Shown one piece after another: positions 8,901 to 16,559 of a stretch of 64,000 bases of DNA. A program made the translations under genes and the position numbers. The notes beneath the pieces were generated by a model. That model saw nothing but the letters and a program-made list of their open reading frames with translations, searched no databases and was not told where the DNA came from. The DNA lies in the NCBI RefSeq assembly GCF_015207005.2, contig NZ_JADEXS020000003.1:1-64000 (forward strand), read 5' to 3'. Within the stretch, counting starts at the first letter, position 1. Every line of letters begins with the position of its first letter. This DNA is from Desmonostoc muscorum LEGE 12446. Lineage in GTDB: Bacteria; Cyanobacteriota; Cyanobacteriia; Cyanobacteriales; Nostocaceae.

Positions 8901-10820
8901 AATTTCAACAACCCCTTGCATATAAGGCTTGTATTCTTCTCGAATTAACTTTGGATCTTTCTGGCGTTCTTGCTCAAACAGGGTTTCGTAATGGTTAGAA
9001 ACTTGGTCTAGATAATTTGATTTCTGCTCAAAAGTACCGTAAGTCTTTAGTACCTCAATTTCTGATTCTAATGCTTCCAGTGCTGTCACTTGATTGTTGA
9101 TTATGCCCACGCTGATGCTATCGCTCATGTGGATAGCAATTTTTTCAAATGGGGGCTGGGTTCCATCTTCCAAATAAAATGATTGCTTTTTGAGCTTAAC
9201 TGTGGGCGAATAGGCGTTTTGAGGAAGATTTCTTCGCTCTGCCTCTGCTGTCAGATTGGGATATAAGCTAGCTCTTGCTACACCAATGCAATCACCATCG
9301 TAGTCTCGTGCTTGGCGTTCTGATTCGGTTTCTGCTGGGTCGATAAAATCAACATCAACCAAGAGTGCTTCTAACTCTGTAATTCTGGCTTGTATGCGCT
9401 TGTGGTCTTCGTCATTGACTACAATTATGCCTTCTAAAACCTTCCCATCTGGCGCGATTTGGTCTTCAACGTGCTTGTTGGTAGACACACACAATCCGTT
9501 AGAATTCAGAAAAGGAGAGCGAAAGTTAAGAACTTTTTCTCCAAGCTTCAGCCAAGGGACACAAATTTCACCATTTTTGAGTTCCTTGGATGGAATAATC
9601 ATCCCTCGGTCAAAAGTAAGCGTTTTCCCAACAGCAATATCTCGCCACTCACTTTGTACAAACCGACTTAATTCCTGTTTGACCTTCTCAGTTTCTAATA
9701 ACTGCTGATGCCCTAGTAAATCGGCTTTAATGAGTTTGTACATGAACAAATCATCTTTAGCGGAGTCATCATCCAAGTCCTGATCTGCATTTAAGTCATC
9801 ATTTCTCTCTAAGTTTTTAACATCTATTTCTTGATTGATGACTTCTCGTGTTTTTAATTTATTTTGGCTCAATGATTCTTTACGCTTTTCATATCTTTCA
9901 CAATAGTAAGCAGCAACAATTCTTGGGTCATCTTGAATAGAGGCTAGTTTTTCAGCTTGTACCTCTAGTTCCTCGACAAAATCTTTAATTCCTTGGGGGA
10001 AAGATGCCAGCAGTTGGGAGATAGACATCTGACCTTGCTGAGATTGCCCTTTTTCAGCTAACCAAATATTTTGCTGATATAATCCTGGCTTAATCTGCGG
10101 TTTAGTGGGGCCTTTGGGTCTATCTTTGTCTGTTCCCTTAAAACTGCTTACGGGGAGAATTATGTCTATTTCTGGTTTGTTATTTGGATCTGCATATTTG
10201 ATTTCGTCTAACCTGTATGGTCGCAATGTTCCTTTGCCAAAACGGTATTTAGTAGTATCCTCTCCAACTCCATCCACCCAACCAAATCGATGCTGAATTA
10301 CACGATAGCTTTTATCTGCTTGGGATTCTCTTAAGGTTACTTTGTCATAAAGTTGTGTTGAAATCTGCCCATAACAGTCACCAACTAATTTATATGCCAA
10401 ATCATTCGATAATATCCCTCCATTTTCACCAGCCTTTTCAGTAGAATCATCTACTACCAGAATGCTTAAATTTTCGTGAATCGCATTTTTACAAGCCCCA
10501 AGGAAGATTGAACCATAAGCCCCACGGTCTTTACTATCTGGACAAATTTTTTGAATCGTTTCTAAACATTCTTTATCTCCATAAAGTAAGCGAGTCTTAG
10601 AAGATAGCAATAAAATCTGTCCATCTGGATGATTCTTTAACTCTTCAGCAGTACTGTATTCATCTGAGTGTCCAAACGAGAATTCTTTGCCAGGAAAGTA
10701 AAATTCTAATAAGGTATTACTGAGCTTTTCAGTTAAAATTGATTGAGAACCAGTTTTGTTATCGTCTGTATATATCCACTGATTTAAACGAGGATCAAAA
10801 TGTTTCAATTCCAAAGTCAT
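5964..10820 (-). CDS. Large plasmid protein with RNA-polymerase-like double-psi beta-barrel motifs
   Basis: A 1618-residue protein, the largest in the window. Residues about 398-520 carry GKTLTFDRGMIIPSKEL, then FRSPFLN (433-439) and finally ARDYDGDCIGVA, with DYDGD at 506-510. An R-x-P-x-L phrase some 70 residues before DxDGD is the order found in the catalytic barrel of the RNA polymerase beta-prime/Rpb1 subunit (RQPTLH ... NADFDGD) and of two-barrel polymerases such as QDE-1 and YonO. After it comes SDSISVGIINN, comparable to the helix that follows the barrel in those enzymes. Upstream, FGKGTLRP (194-201) and SSFKGTDKD (225-233) supply lysines that could belong to the second barrel. Residues about 1385-1450 are a Ser/Thr/Gln/Pro linker before a helical C-terminal domain. 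The polymerase role is my inference; closely related full-length proteins seem confined to cyanobacterial plasmids. Divergent from 10870. Confidence 0.6.
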   Translation of the reverse strand: MTLELKHFDPRLNQWIYTDDNKTGSQSILTEKLSNTLLEFYFPGKEFSFGHSDEYSTAEELKNHPDGQILLLSSKTRLLYGDKECLETIQKICPDSKDRGAYGSIFLGACKNAIHENLSILVVDDSTEKAGENGGILSNDLAYKLVGDCYGQISTQLYDKVTLRESQADKSYRVIQHRFGWVDGVGEDTTKYRFGKGTLRPYRLDEIKYADPNNKPEIDIILPVSSFKGTDKDRPKGPTKPQIKPGLYQQNIWLAEKGQSQQGQMSISQLLASFPQGIKDFVEELEVQAEKLASIQDDPRIVAAYYCERYEKRKESLSQNKLKTREVINQEIDVKNLERNDDLNADQDLDDDSAKDDLFMYKLIKADLLGHQQLLETEKVKQELSRFVQSEWRDIAVGKTLTFDRGMIIPSKELKNGEICVPWLKLGEKVLNFRSPFLNSNGLCVSTNKHVEDQIAPDGKVLEGIIVVNDEDHKRIQARITELEALLVDVDFIDPAETESERQARDYDGDCIGVARASLYPNLTAEAERRNLPQNAYSPTVKLKKQSFYLEDGTQPPFEKIAIHMSDSISVGIINNQVTALEALESEIEVLKTYGTFEQKSNYLDQVSNHYETLFEQERQKDPKLIREEYKPYMQGVVEIAHSQRTPEMIQKAMDINRQMYRSMIEEGCYQNQIAVDLFKSAKKPEMDKIRENSRYLYRDVNYIKDKKSRSVYLNTGITPKGYSPVELLISQTNKYFQESQLESRPIVQFKDLFKGVEFTPQQKFAAIAAKYEFDQKFNAAVRMSQRRETEKGPSAIIQTPQGAKLEITNLTRYGHPLIWKAQTLNIRLDEIREKFRSFERPHRLLAVAQIDGEKGSDGKPAYRHLGTVSQQSVTDHNLKAGMAMQGAKLLELKPELTRSQTKLLFALANDAAEAFYAKIPESEKLASAAAAWNICASRQDELEVARKENANPQAYAKKVSNFAFAAFPNEIISRLDKLQFTEPKLVTLNNEANQFLGRDWNPTEKHPIEIRASHHPVGHERHVSRLMFVQDSDGEYKEFAMLETRTAQLPIGTKALSCMVGVEPATASATIGLPGNEPVEITIRELKNFSYAGLVFNDEPVNLEFGTVPVTDKTVKIKLDGKTLGELDSDSVQQLKQIDYLKNGNPLKLKLTSISETGDQAFVLGESPNGNLLKINKINFYDFSGQTFNDQDYRKLTIETSASKTRDAVFLNGEPLGVLHFKKDKDALRQLGLLKTGQLTPAPAIIQSNFSVICAQIDPNTVEYPQKWTKEFYVFCTQSFNPQQLYMIDTTAPILQKIKERTTFLFSTQSNKKLGVMGLAVDNHKVESVTLWLKNQNVEYQQVPIEDVIRETKKGLAVFHLVSSSIPPKTLENMTKKFGAVIESSTEYQQKIKSLATRSQLLKSPEQPPLHSSQQSTQTAPTTNQATKPSLTTSSYTPDITNSVKTEPLGVEKPPTVTIDDLRNWYNAADKLGKSENYKKRIVEVANGFKAGEQLSESGLAVMNKDTSELEGISRLTQIAQRIGMVWGKSDGNGTQVQGKIYDLAFNTQQRDLTISQKDGEVILNLQSGKVQTNKVTPQILQTFEDANSQIDKILAKNKSQELEIQGEISQIPSGQY

Positions 10821-10869
10821 AAATGCTAAGTAAATTGATGAAATTTAATCAATTTCTGAGGAGATTTAT

Positions 10870-11400
10870 ATGTCAAGGATTAAGCGTTGGATAAATATGC
10901 ACAAGAAAGAGTTCCATCCAGATGGCAGCTTGAAAAATGAAGCTCGACAAGAAATGTTATCTGTGGGAATGAGTAACGAGGCAATTGATGATTATGCCTC
11001 TAGGCTAAAAGCAAGATACGACGAGTGGAAGCACCTGGATGAGATTGATCCAGAACCGTGGCCAATCTACACAGCCTACGATTTCTTTACTGAACAAGAA
11101 AAAAAGGAATTTAACCCAGATGGTTCTCTCAGACCTGAATATGTAGAGTACGCTCAGAAAATTGGTATCAGTGAAAGTGCCCTCGAACAGCTTGAGTGGC
11201 GCAAGAAAATAGAAGTCGAGAATTATGATGCTGTGTCTGCTGATTACGCAGAACAAGGTATTAACTTTGGTGAGCAGAAAATGAATGCTCGGATTGGCGC
11301 TAGCAGAACATACGTCCAACGTCGGCAGCAGATGGAGCAAGACTTGCGTAACTTTGAGCCGGAAGACAGTTTGCCTTTCGACAAGGACACAGTATATTAG
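10870..11400 (+). CDS. Unknown small acidic protein with an internal repeat
   Basis: A 176-residue protein with no family I recognise. It contains two copies of a unit of about 35 residues. The first begins KKEFHPDGSL (residue 12) and the second KKEFNPDGSL (about residue 77); both continue into a helical segment (MSVGMSNEAI / KIGISESAL). The FxPDGSL loop resembles a short calcium-loop or protein-binding motif, but no full EF-hand is present. GAGGAG lies 6-11 bases before the ATG at 10870, a strong ribosome site. It diverges from the polymerase-like gene 50 bp away, so both may respond to one control region. Confidence 0.75.
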   Translation: MSRIKRWINMHKKEFHPDGSLKNEARQEMLSVGMSNEAIDDYASRLKARYDEWKHLDEIDPEPWPIYTAYDFFTEQEKKEFNPDGSLRPEYVEYAQKIGISESALEQLEWRKKIEVENYDAVSADYAEQGINFGEQKMNARIGASRTYVQRRQQMEQDLRNFEPEDSLPFDKDTVY

Positions 11401-11564
11401 GCGGGAGCGATGCCGAGTGAGTGACAATATAAGCTGAAAGCATTATCAAACAACGCTCTCAGCTTTTTAGTGGCATTCTTTTACATCTGCAATTGCTCCC
11501 CTTGCACTGAGCATAGCCTCTCCAAGAGTTGTATTGCGACTGGGCGAAAAAGCAGATTGTTTGG

Positions 11565-11939
11565 TTAATTGGCTTGCCGTTCTATTGCTGGAGGGATTAC
11601 CCCAGGCGTAAGCACAACTGATTTGTTGGAAGCGGCGGCAAGGAACGCAAACATTCCTAAAATAGCAAAGGACGTAATAATCACTTGCTGTACGGATGCA
11701 AAGACCGACTTTTCTTTCTCCTTTTGGACAGCAATGCGATTGAGCTTCTGTTGATATATGGAGAAGTACAGATAATTCAAAACTTGTTCGCATAAGGCAG
11801 GGTCTTCTCCTTTTTGGACTTTTTGGCACAGGAGAATTTCTAGATGCTCTTGGCGACGATCGCTTGTAGATAAATCGCGCTCGTCCCACAGTTTTACTTG
11901 GGTTGCATCTAAAGGTCTATCAATACCTAATAAAGTCAT
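11565..11939 (-). CDS. Unknown protein with one membrane segment
   Basis: The start at 11939 is chosen because TGAGGACATATTT precedes that ATG; a longer frame from a TTG at 11999 lacks such a site. The 124 residues (MTLLGIDRPLDATQVKLWDE) have a soluble helical N-terminal half with CQKVQKGEDPALCEQ and one hydrophobic segment near residue 90-110 (VIITSFAILGMFAFLAAA). No family is recognised. A GTACTG-type palindrome lies 136-180 bp upstream at 12075-12119. Confidence 0.6.
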   Translation of the reverse strand: MTLLGIDRPLDATQVKLWDERDLSTSDRRQEHLEILLCQKVQKGEDPALCEQVLNYLYFSIYQQKLNRIAVQKEKEKSVFASVQQVIITSFAILGMFAFLAAASNKSVVLTPGVIPPAIERQAN

Positions 11940-12074
11940 AAATATGTCCTCATTTAATTGTTGGGTTAGTTGAGGGAACAGGTGCAATTGATAAGTCAAT
12001 TACACCCTAGTGTGCTTTTTGAAAAATGGAACTTATACCTAACTTAAGAAGTTTAGATATGCTTTCTAAAAAGA

Positions 12075-12119
12075 ACTAGCAACTTGAGTACTGAAAAAAT
12101 CAAAACTCAGGTTGCTAGT
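12075..12119. promoter_or_regulatory. Palindrome with GTACTGAAAAAATC core, copy 1
   Basis: Arms ACTAGCAACTTGAGT and ACTCAGGTTGCTAGT (one mismatch) surround an A-rich loop that contains GTACTGAAAAAATC. The same core recurs at 18281, 20600 and 43044. It lies after the stop of the 12138-12548 gene and before the gene starting at 11939, so terminator and operator roles both remain open. Confidence 0.55.
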
Positions 12120-12137
12120 AAAGTTTGAGGATATATG

Positions 12138-12548
12138 CTATATTTCCCAGTCCAAATCTTCAGTTGGAGATGGAGATAAAACCTGTGCCTTGAGTGGTGG
12201 CTGGGGTGTATCCGGCTGCAATGGGTTCGTCCCATCCTGAAATAAAACAGTCGCCAGAGTCCGCCCATCTGAGTCAATGTCACTTGCTAGGAAATACTCT
12301 AAAACCTGCGGTGACGCACCATCAATTGCTGCTTGTGCTAGTAGAGATTTGATGAATTGGGGAGATGCTTCACCCTGAGCTAGTACCTTCAAGGTTTGCT
12401 CGGCATCTTGGATGGTCATTTTCGAGATATCTCTAACTCCAACTTCTTCCCAGACATCGCCAAAATACTGTCGATATTGCTGATTAAAGTCTTGCTCTTG
12501 GGCAAATCGTGATAATTCTTGTACCTGCAAATGTGTCGTCTCTAACAT
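12138..12548 (-). CDS. Unknown acidic helical protein
   Basis: A 136-residue protein of unknown family. Residues 1-100 are predicted helical, with the phrases RFAQEQDFNQQYRQYFGDVW and ISKMTIQDAEQTLKVLA, followed by a proline-rich linker (NPLQPDTPQPPLKAQ) and an acidic, hydrophobic C-terminus EDLDWEI. That tail resembles the EELEL ends of the relaxase and the DUF3854 protein. The ATG at 12548 has no obvious ribosome site. It lies between the chimeric remnant upstream and 11565-11939 downstream, all on the minus strand. Confidence 0.6.
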   Translation of the reverse strand: MLETTHLQVQELSRFAQEQDFNQQYRQYFGDVWEEVGVRDISKMTIQDAEQTLKVLAQGEASPQFIKSLLAQAAIDGASPQVLEYFLASDIDSDGRTLATVLFQDGTNPLQPDTPQPPLKAQVLSPSPTEDLDWEI

Positions 12549-12565
12549 ATCAATTGACCAAGGTT

Positions 12566-12748
12566 AATGAACAGGAGTCAGGAGCCAGGAGCCAGAATTC
12601 AGAAGAAGGTTAAGCGAGTGGCGGATAAATAAACGGCGTTTAAGACACCCACTAAATCAGAGATTCGGTGGTGCAATAATCAAGCGGTGGGTCTGAATCC
12701 CCCACTCATTAATTCTGATTCCTGAATTCTGACTTCTGAATTCTTCTT
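12566..12748. repeat. Interspersed inverted-repeat element (GAGTCAGGAGCCAG type), copy 1
   Basis: The left arm reads GGAGTCAGGAGCCAGGAGCC and GAATTCAG; the right arm reads CTGATTCCTGAATTCTGACT and TCTGAATTC. They are imperfectly complementary around a 110-bp loop. Related copies lie at 24349, 26374, 38188 and 43461. Confidence 0.6.
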
Positions 12749-12761
12749 TAATTGTTCACGT

Positions 12762-13121
12762 TTATTGCTGCCCACCGTTGATAATGCCATCGTTGCCGCC
12801 TTCATTAGCCTGTAGTACCTCTAACTCCAGTTCAGTTTTATTTTTGGGCAAAACCTTGTTAACACACAGTACAATTCCGTTATTTCTTTGAAAGAATTTT
12901 TCTGGCTGGGTGGTGAGTGAATCAAATAGTTGTTTGTACGTTGAGGTTTTAGGATTAGGTTCGCGGATATTTGGTTCTAGGGGTAGGTCGGAGGGAAAAC
13001 TATCTACATAGGCGGTAGCAATAATGCAGTTAGAATTTGCATTGATGTACTGGTCTATTTTCAAAGTCCAATTCTTGGGCATATTCTTGTTCTTGTATAG
13101 GTCAACATACTTAACAAACAC
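12762..13121 (-). pseudogene. AIPR-family fragment fused behind an ABC-ATPase remnant
   Basis: The 119-residue frame opens with GTG and the phrase VKYVDLYKNKN, which belongs to the ABC-type remnant upstream (13083-13215). From the MPKNWTLKI methionine at 13082 it changes to a segment ending in FFQRNNGIVLCVN and GIINGGQ, the NNGI...NGGQ core of AIPR (abortive-infection phage-resistance) proteins. AIPR proteins are 500 or more residues, so both the front and everything after NGGQ are missing. It is almost certainly inactive. An inverted-repeat element begins 14 bp after the stop. Confidence 0.5.
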
Positions 13122-13215
13122 TTCCCTTTGGTGGGCCGTTGTCCGTTGAGTGCATCCATCAAGGTTGATTTCCTACCACCACTCACCCCAGCAATCACAA
13201 TAAACTCGTTAGGTA
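13083..13215 (-). pseudogene. FHA/ABC-transporter ATPase fragment
   Basis: On the minus strand a frame reads LPNEFIVIAGVSGG, then RKSTLMDALNGQRPTKG, the Walker A region of the cyanobacterial FHA-domain ABC transporters (usual GGGKST, here GGRKST). One base is missing after PTKG; restoring it continues into VFVKYVDLYKN of the downstream frame. The Walker A change, the frameshift and the loss of the rest make it a dead fragment. Confidence 0.55.
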
Positions 13216-13294
13216 AGAACGACAGCTAGATTTCATTGAGTAACGTTGTCGAGGCGAGTATGGGGTAGCTATTTTTCAATTGCAAGCCTTGGGG

Positions 13295-14533
13295 TTAGAA
13301 GAACTTGCTAGTTAAATATCCATTTTTAGCCCTCATCTCGGCTACCGACAAAGGAGAAGGTGGCTGAACATAATAATCAGGGACTAAAGGTTTATCTTGG
13401 CGGTCATATTTGAAATTAAAATCCAGCATTTTGATATGGCTAATGTGAGATCCCCAAACATCACATACTCTATCTCCTAATCCCATTGTGTCTAGATATT
13501 TAGGAAGCTCCATCCCACCATTCCAGCAAATGGGAATGCCAACATTTTCAAAATGTTGGGTTAGCTCGTGACGTACAAAAGTTGCTGTTCCCCCACAAAT
13601 TAGCACCTCATCCATAACAGCTATACCTTTTACCCATCGTAATAAGGCACGGGTGTATTCTTCACGAACTAGGGGTAATATCTTCTCGAATAAATCTACA
13701 TCCAATTGTATTTGCTCTGGTTTATTTTTCCGTGATAATCGACGTAATGAGTCAAAATCCCCATCTCTGGCTTCTACTATTGCTTTAACTAAGCGTGAAT
13801 CTTCTTTGGACAAACCTACCGCAGTTCTTTCAACAAACTGACTCACAAGCCAATTCATCCCTAAATCCGTTGATTCCGCTTTTGATGAATTGCCTTTCAT
13901 TGAGAGGGTAAAACTAGCATTCCTATACCCCAACATCAACATTCCTATATTTTTTTGGAAATAGTTGACATTGACATTACGGCTGCGATACGTCAATAGT
14001 CCAGCCCCTTCTAGTGCCGCATTAAAACTTCTGATTTTACATTTGAACTTCCCTGTTGGTGTTTTGACACCTGTTTTTAATCTCTGTGTTAATTGTTTAC
14101 CCAAATGATTGGCATGAGCTATTTCTCCTGGTGGCAACAATATTTGTAAATAAATCCCCAAATCAACTTTTCCCCCCAATCCCAACCGTCGAATTGCCAA
14201 CCACATCAATGCTGTTATCTTCGGTAGTGCATAACTGTATTTCAAGTCCTTGATTGCTGATGTCCCAGCAAACATACTTTTCGATAATGCGCCTAAAACA
14301 TAATATTCTTCACCAATACCTATCCATACTGTATTGTCTTGTACCGAGGATTGGCTTGATAAAAACTCTATTGAACCATAGCCCACATCTGCTATCTCTG
14401 GTTCCATCGTTATTACTATTGGCACTCCGTCTGGGTATACCTGTGCTATCGCCTTGGTTGTACTTGCCCCTAAATCCAACGTGAGGACAACTTTTGTGGA
14501 CTCGGCAGAGTCCGAAATGCTCTTTCTATTCAT
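13295..14533 (-). CDS. ParM/Alp-type actin-like plasmid segregation protein
   Basis: A 412-residue member of the actin/Hsp70 ATPase fold. Phosphate-1 is TLDLGASTTKAIA (D20), a second glycine-rich phosphate loop lies near the middle, and the adenosine loop is ICGGTATFVRHEL (about 315-327). The length and motif order fit bacterial ParM/Alp7A-type filament proteins, which push plasmid copies apart when bound to an adaptor on a centromere. A start at 14533 has GGAATAAAAC before the ATG. The small gene at 14810-15268 on the same strand is where a ParR-type adaptor would be expected, and the repeat-rich region after it could be the centromere. The plasmid setting supports this role. Confidence 0.75.
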   Translation of the reverse strand: MNRKSISDSAESTKVVLTLDLGASTTKAIAQVYPDGVPIVITMEPEIADVGYGSIEFLSSQSSVQDNTVWIGIGEEYYVLGALSKSMFAGTSAIKDLKYSYALPKITALMWLAIRRLGLGGKVDLGIYLQILLPPGEIAHANHLGKQLTQRLKTGVKTPTGKFKCKIRSFNAALEGAGLLTYRSRNVNVNYFQKNIGMLMLGYRNASFTLSMKGNSSKAESTDLGMNWLVSQFVERTAVGLSKEDSRLVKAIVEARDGDFDSLRRLSRKNKPEQIQLDVDLFEKILPLVREEYTRALLRWVKGIAVMDEVLICGGTATFVRHELTQHFENVGIPICWNGGMELPKYLDTMGLGDRVCDVWGSHISHIKMLDFNFKYDRQDKPLVPDYYVQPPSPLSVAEMRAKNGYLTSKFF

Positions 14534-14636
14534 GTTTTATTCCTTGTTTTCGTCCCGTTATTACTTTCTCTATCTCAAAAGGCAACAAAATTTGTATCTG
14601 GATCAAGCCCAGCTTAAAAACATGATTGCGAATCAG

Positions 14637-14668
14637 GCGATGTCTACGACTTGGCTTGCGCCTACGCT
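14637..14668. repeat. Small dispersed repeat
   Basis: GCGATGTCTACGACTTGGCT continuing to CGCCTACGCT is a variant of the 5554-5582 repeat. Confidence 0.65.
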
Positions 14669-14750
14669 CTAACAAGTAGTGGGGGTTTAAGTCAAGAGCT
14701 TCTATCAAGCAGCGTGTTTTGATGCCTAAGCTAAATCTCCATCACAAAAC

Positions 14751-14808
14751 GTAATTGCGAATTGCGAATTGCGTTAGCGGAGCGGGGCGTTAGCCCATTG
14801 CGAATTGT
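14751..14808. repeat. AATTGCG tandem heptamers plus dispersed repeat
   Basis: Three or four AATTGCG units are followed by GCGTTAGCGGAGCGGGGCGT and TAGCCC, and then another ATTGCG. This is the short-tandem-repeat style common in heterocyst-forming cyanobacteria. It sits between the actin-like gene and its upstream neighbour. Confidence 0.65.
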
Positions 14809-14809
14809 T

Positions 14810-15268
14810 TTAACCGTTCCAGCCCAACATCTGATTAGCCTGTTTTACCTCTTCTGGAATTTCCATTTGCATCCATTCTTCATCTTCATCCGCGTTTAAC
14901 TGTCCTGTTTGTGACATTTTTCCTAAGATGGATGCGTTCTCGGATGATGTTGTCACTGTTATTTGAGGCTTAATTAATGAATTAATTGCTACTGGGTCAT
15001 TCTCTATTCCACAAATCCGCCGTATACAGCTTATTTGTGCTTCTAACTCTCCAATTGCCCAAATACCATTCTGCCTTAGCCTTTCATCCCTGACCCCTGA
15101 TGACAATAATGCTAAAGGTAGCCAGTGCTTCTTGAGCGTAGCCATGACCAATTCTGAGAAATCTTCCTCTAACGCTAGTGGCGTAGATTTTAGATAGCTG
15201 ATTATCTTTCCATCTATAGTCTCGGCTACCCTTCTAATGGAAATTATTTCCTGTTTTATTTCATTCAT
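14810..15268 (-). CDS. Unknown protein, candidate ParR-like adaptor
   Basis: The ATG at 15268 is preferred over an upstream TTG (15289) because GGGAATAAGC precedes it. The 152 residues (MNEIKQEIISIRRVAETIDG) are helical at the N-terminus and include LRQNGIWAIGELEAQISCIRRI. The C-terminus is acidic (LNADEDEEWMQMEIPEEV). No family is recognised. Its position directly upstream of the ParM-like gene, and next to the repeat-rich non-coding region, is where a DNA-binding adaptor for the filament is expected. That role is inference from position only. Confidence 0.55.
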   Translation of the reverse strand: MNEIKQEIISIRRVAETIDGKIISYLKSTPLALEEDFSELVMATLKKHWLPLALLSSGVRDERLRQNGIWAIGELEAQISCIRRICGIENDPVAINSLIKPQITVTTSSENASILGKMSQTGQLNADEDEEWMQMEIPEEVKQANQMLGWNG

Positions 15269-15747
15269 GCTTATTCCCAAAAATTCCAATTACTGGAGTC
15301 AAACATTTTTAGGTAAAGCAGTTCCATTTTTTACTTAAGCACATTTAAAAGGTTAAACCTTTCTCGTCTCATTTTAAAACAAATATTTTTTATTTTTCAT
15401 TTGCTGTTGATTAAAATTAATTTTGCAATCATTGAATCTTTAGATGTCTTCATATCTAAATTCTTGGCGAAATTCCCGATTTTTCACCCTAAGTCCGCAA
15501 CCTTTGCCTACGACACGCTACACGAACATCAAGATTGGGGATGGTGAAACGCTCTTTGAGTTTAAGTTCCTCAAGAAAGCCTTACTACCCCGCTCACCCC
15601 ACACCCTAAACCTCACGCTTTACACCGTCTACCCTTTCAACATACTCTGAAAAGTCAGGTGAATTTATCTTCTATGCTTAAATCTACTAAGGCACACAAT
15701 TTAGGAGACTTTCTCAGTGCTGAAAAAGTATCTCTGAATACTTTACT

Positions 15748-15873
15748 CAACTGGTAGCTGTTGGGTAGCTCTACAGGTGATAAACAGCTACCTGTTATGA
15801 CACAAAAAAATCAGTTTGTTATAGTTTCATGACTTCCCAACTGGTAGCTGTTGGGTAGCTCTACAGCTACCAG
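15748..15873. repeat. Paired 29-bp direct repeats with perfect hairpins (candidate oriT or iteron)
   Basis: CAACTGGTAGCTGTTGGGTA and the following 9 bp occur identically at 15748-15776 and 15838-15866. The second copy forms a perfect 11-bp hairpin (CTGGTAGCTGT at 15841, ACAGCTACCAG at 15863, 11-nt loop). The first pairs GGTAGCTGTT (15753) with AACAGCTACC (15783). Inverted repeats upstream of a MobV-type relaxase gene are typical of an oriT. Confidence 0.6.
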
Positions 15874-16097
15874 TCTTGCATCAGATTTTGAGAAATAAAA
15901 TAGGGTTTAAGCCTTACCATTACTGCTTTTGAGCTACTTTTTTACTCCATTTTTATTCTCAATAAATTCAAAATTATTGAGAATGCGCACTACAATCTTG
16001 TTGCAATTGCACTTCAAAAAAACAGTTTTTTTCTGTTTGTGCTACGAAACACTACTAAAAATTACAATTTAGCGCTGATTAACTTTGAGTGGCTACT

Positions 16098-16222
16098 GAA
16101 AAATTCCGTTATCAACCATTTTATTCTTGAGTTATCTCTGGAAAAATCCGTGAGCAGTTAGTTTACTCTTGAGTAATCTCGAAAAATTCTGTAAGCAGCC
16201 CATTAATTCTCATTAATCAAGA
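16098..16222. repeat. Three degenerate 41-bp tandem repeats
   Basis: Units begin GAAAAATTCCGT (16098), GAAAAATCCGTGAGCAG (16141) and GAAAAATTCTGTAAGCAG (16181) and share a TCTTGAGTNATCTC-like end. A period of about four helical turns would put protein sites on one face of the DNA. They resemble iterons or parC repeats. Confidence 0.55.
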
Positions 16223-16559
16223 CTTATTGACATGTAAACAGCCCGAAAGCCTTGCTATTGCGTGGTTTTTTAGTCCAAAACCTAGAAAATAGAATATTTT
16301 CTACTTAGGGTGGTATTGTGCTAAAAGCGACTATATTACTAAGGTAATCTTGGGGATAGCGGGAGAATTGCCTGTGAAATGCTGTAGGGCGGCTTAGAAT
16401 AGTCGTACTTACTACGGTTATTTTCCCATTTTCGCATTTGAGCGATTTGGCTTTAAAAAAGCGTGAAATCGAGAAAAAATAGCAATAATTTGAGTAATAT
16501 TTGTTTCTCAGTCAGTCAGCCCAAAAACTTGTATTTCCAATTTTTAGCGTCAAGAAAAA

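Larger units (their letters stand above)
15269..16559. other. 1.3-kb non-coding region with repeats (candidate oriT/centromere)
   Basis: No convincing gene. It is AT-rich and holds the 29-bp direct repeats with hairpins at 15748-15873 and three 41-bp tandem repeats at 16098-16222 (both listed separately). It separates the minus-strand ParM-like block from the plus-strand relaxase gene. That is the usual place for a plasmid cis-acting site. Confidence 0.6.

Noticed and set aside
9394..9708. Plus-strand frame of 104 codons over the polymerase-like gene
   Set aside because: It is the antisense of a long conserved coding region.
12594..12760. tRNA-like hairpin in the intergenic repeat
   Set aside because: No cloverleaf or CCA; the pairing comes from the inverted-repeat element.
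15748..16222. CRISPR array
   Set aside because: The repeats are two and three copies, degenerate, without equal unique spacers or cas genes.
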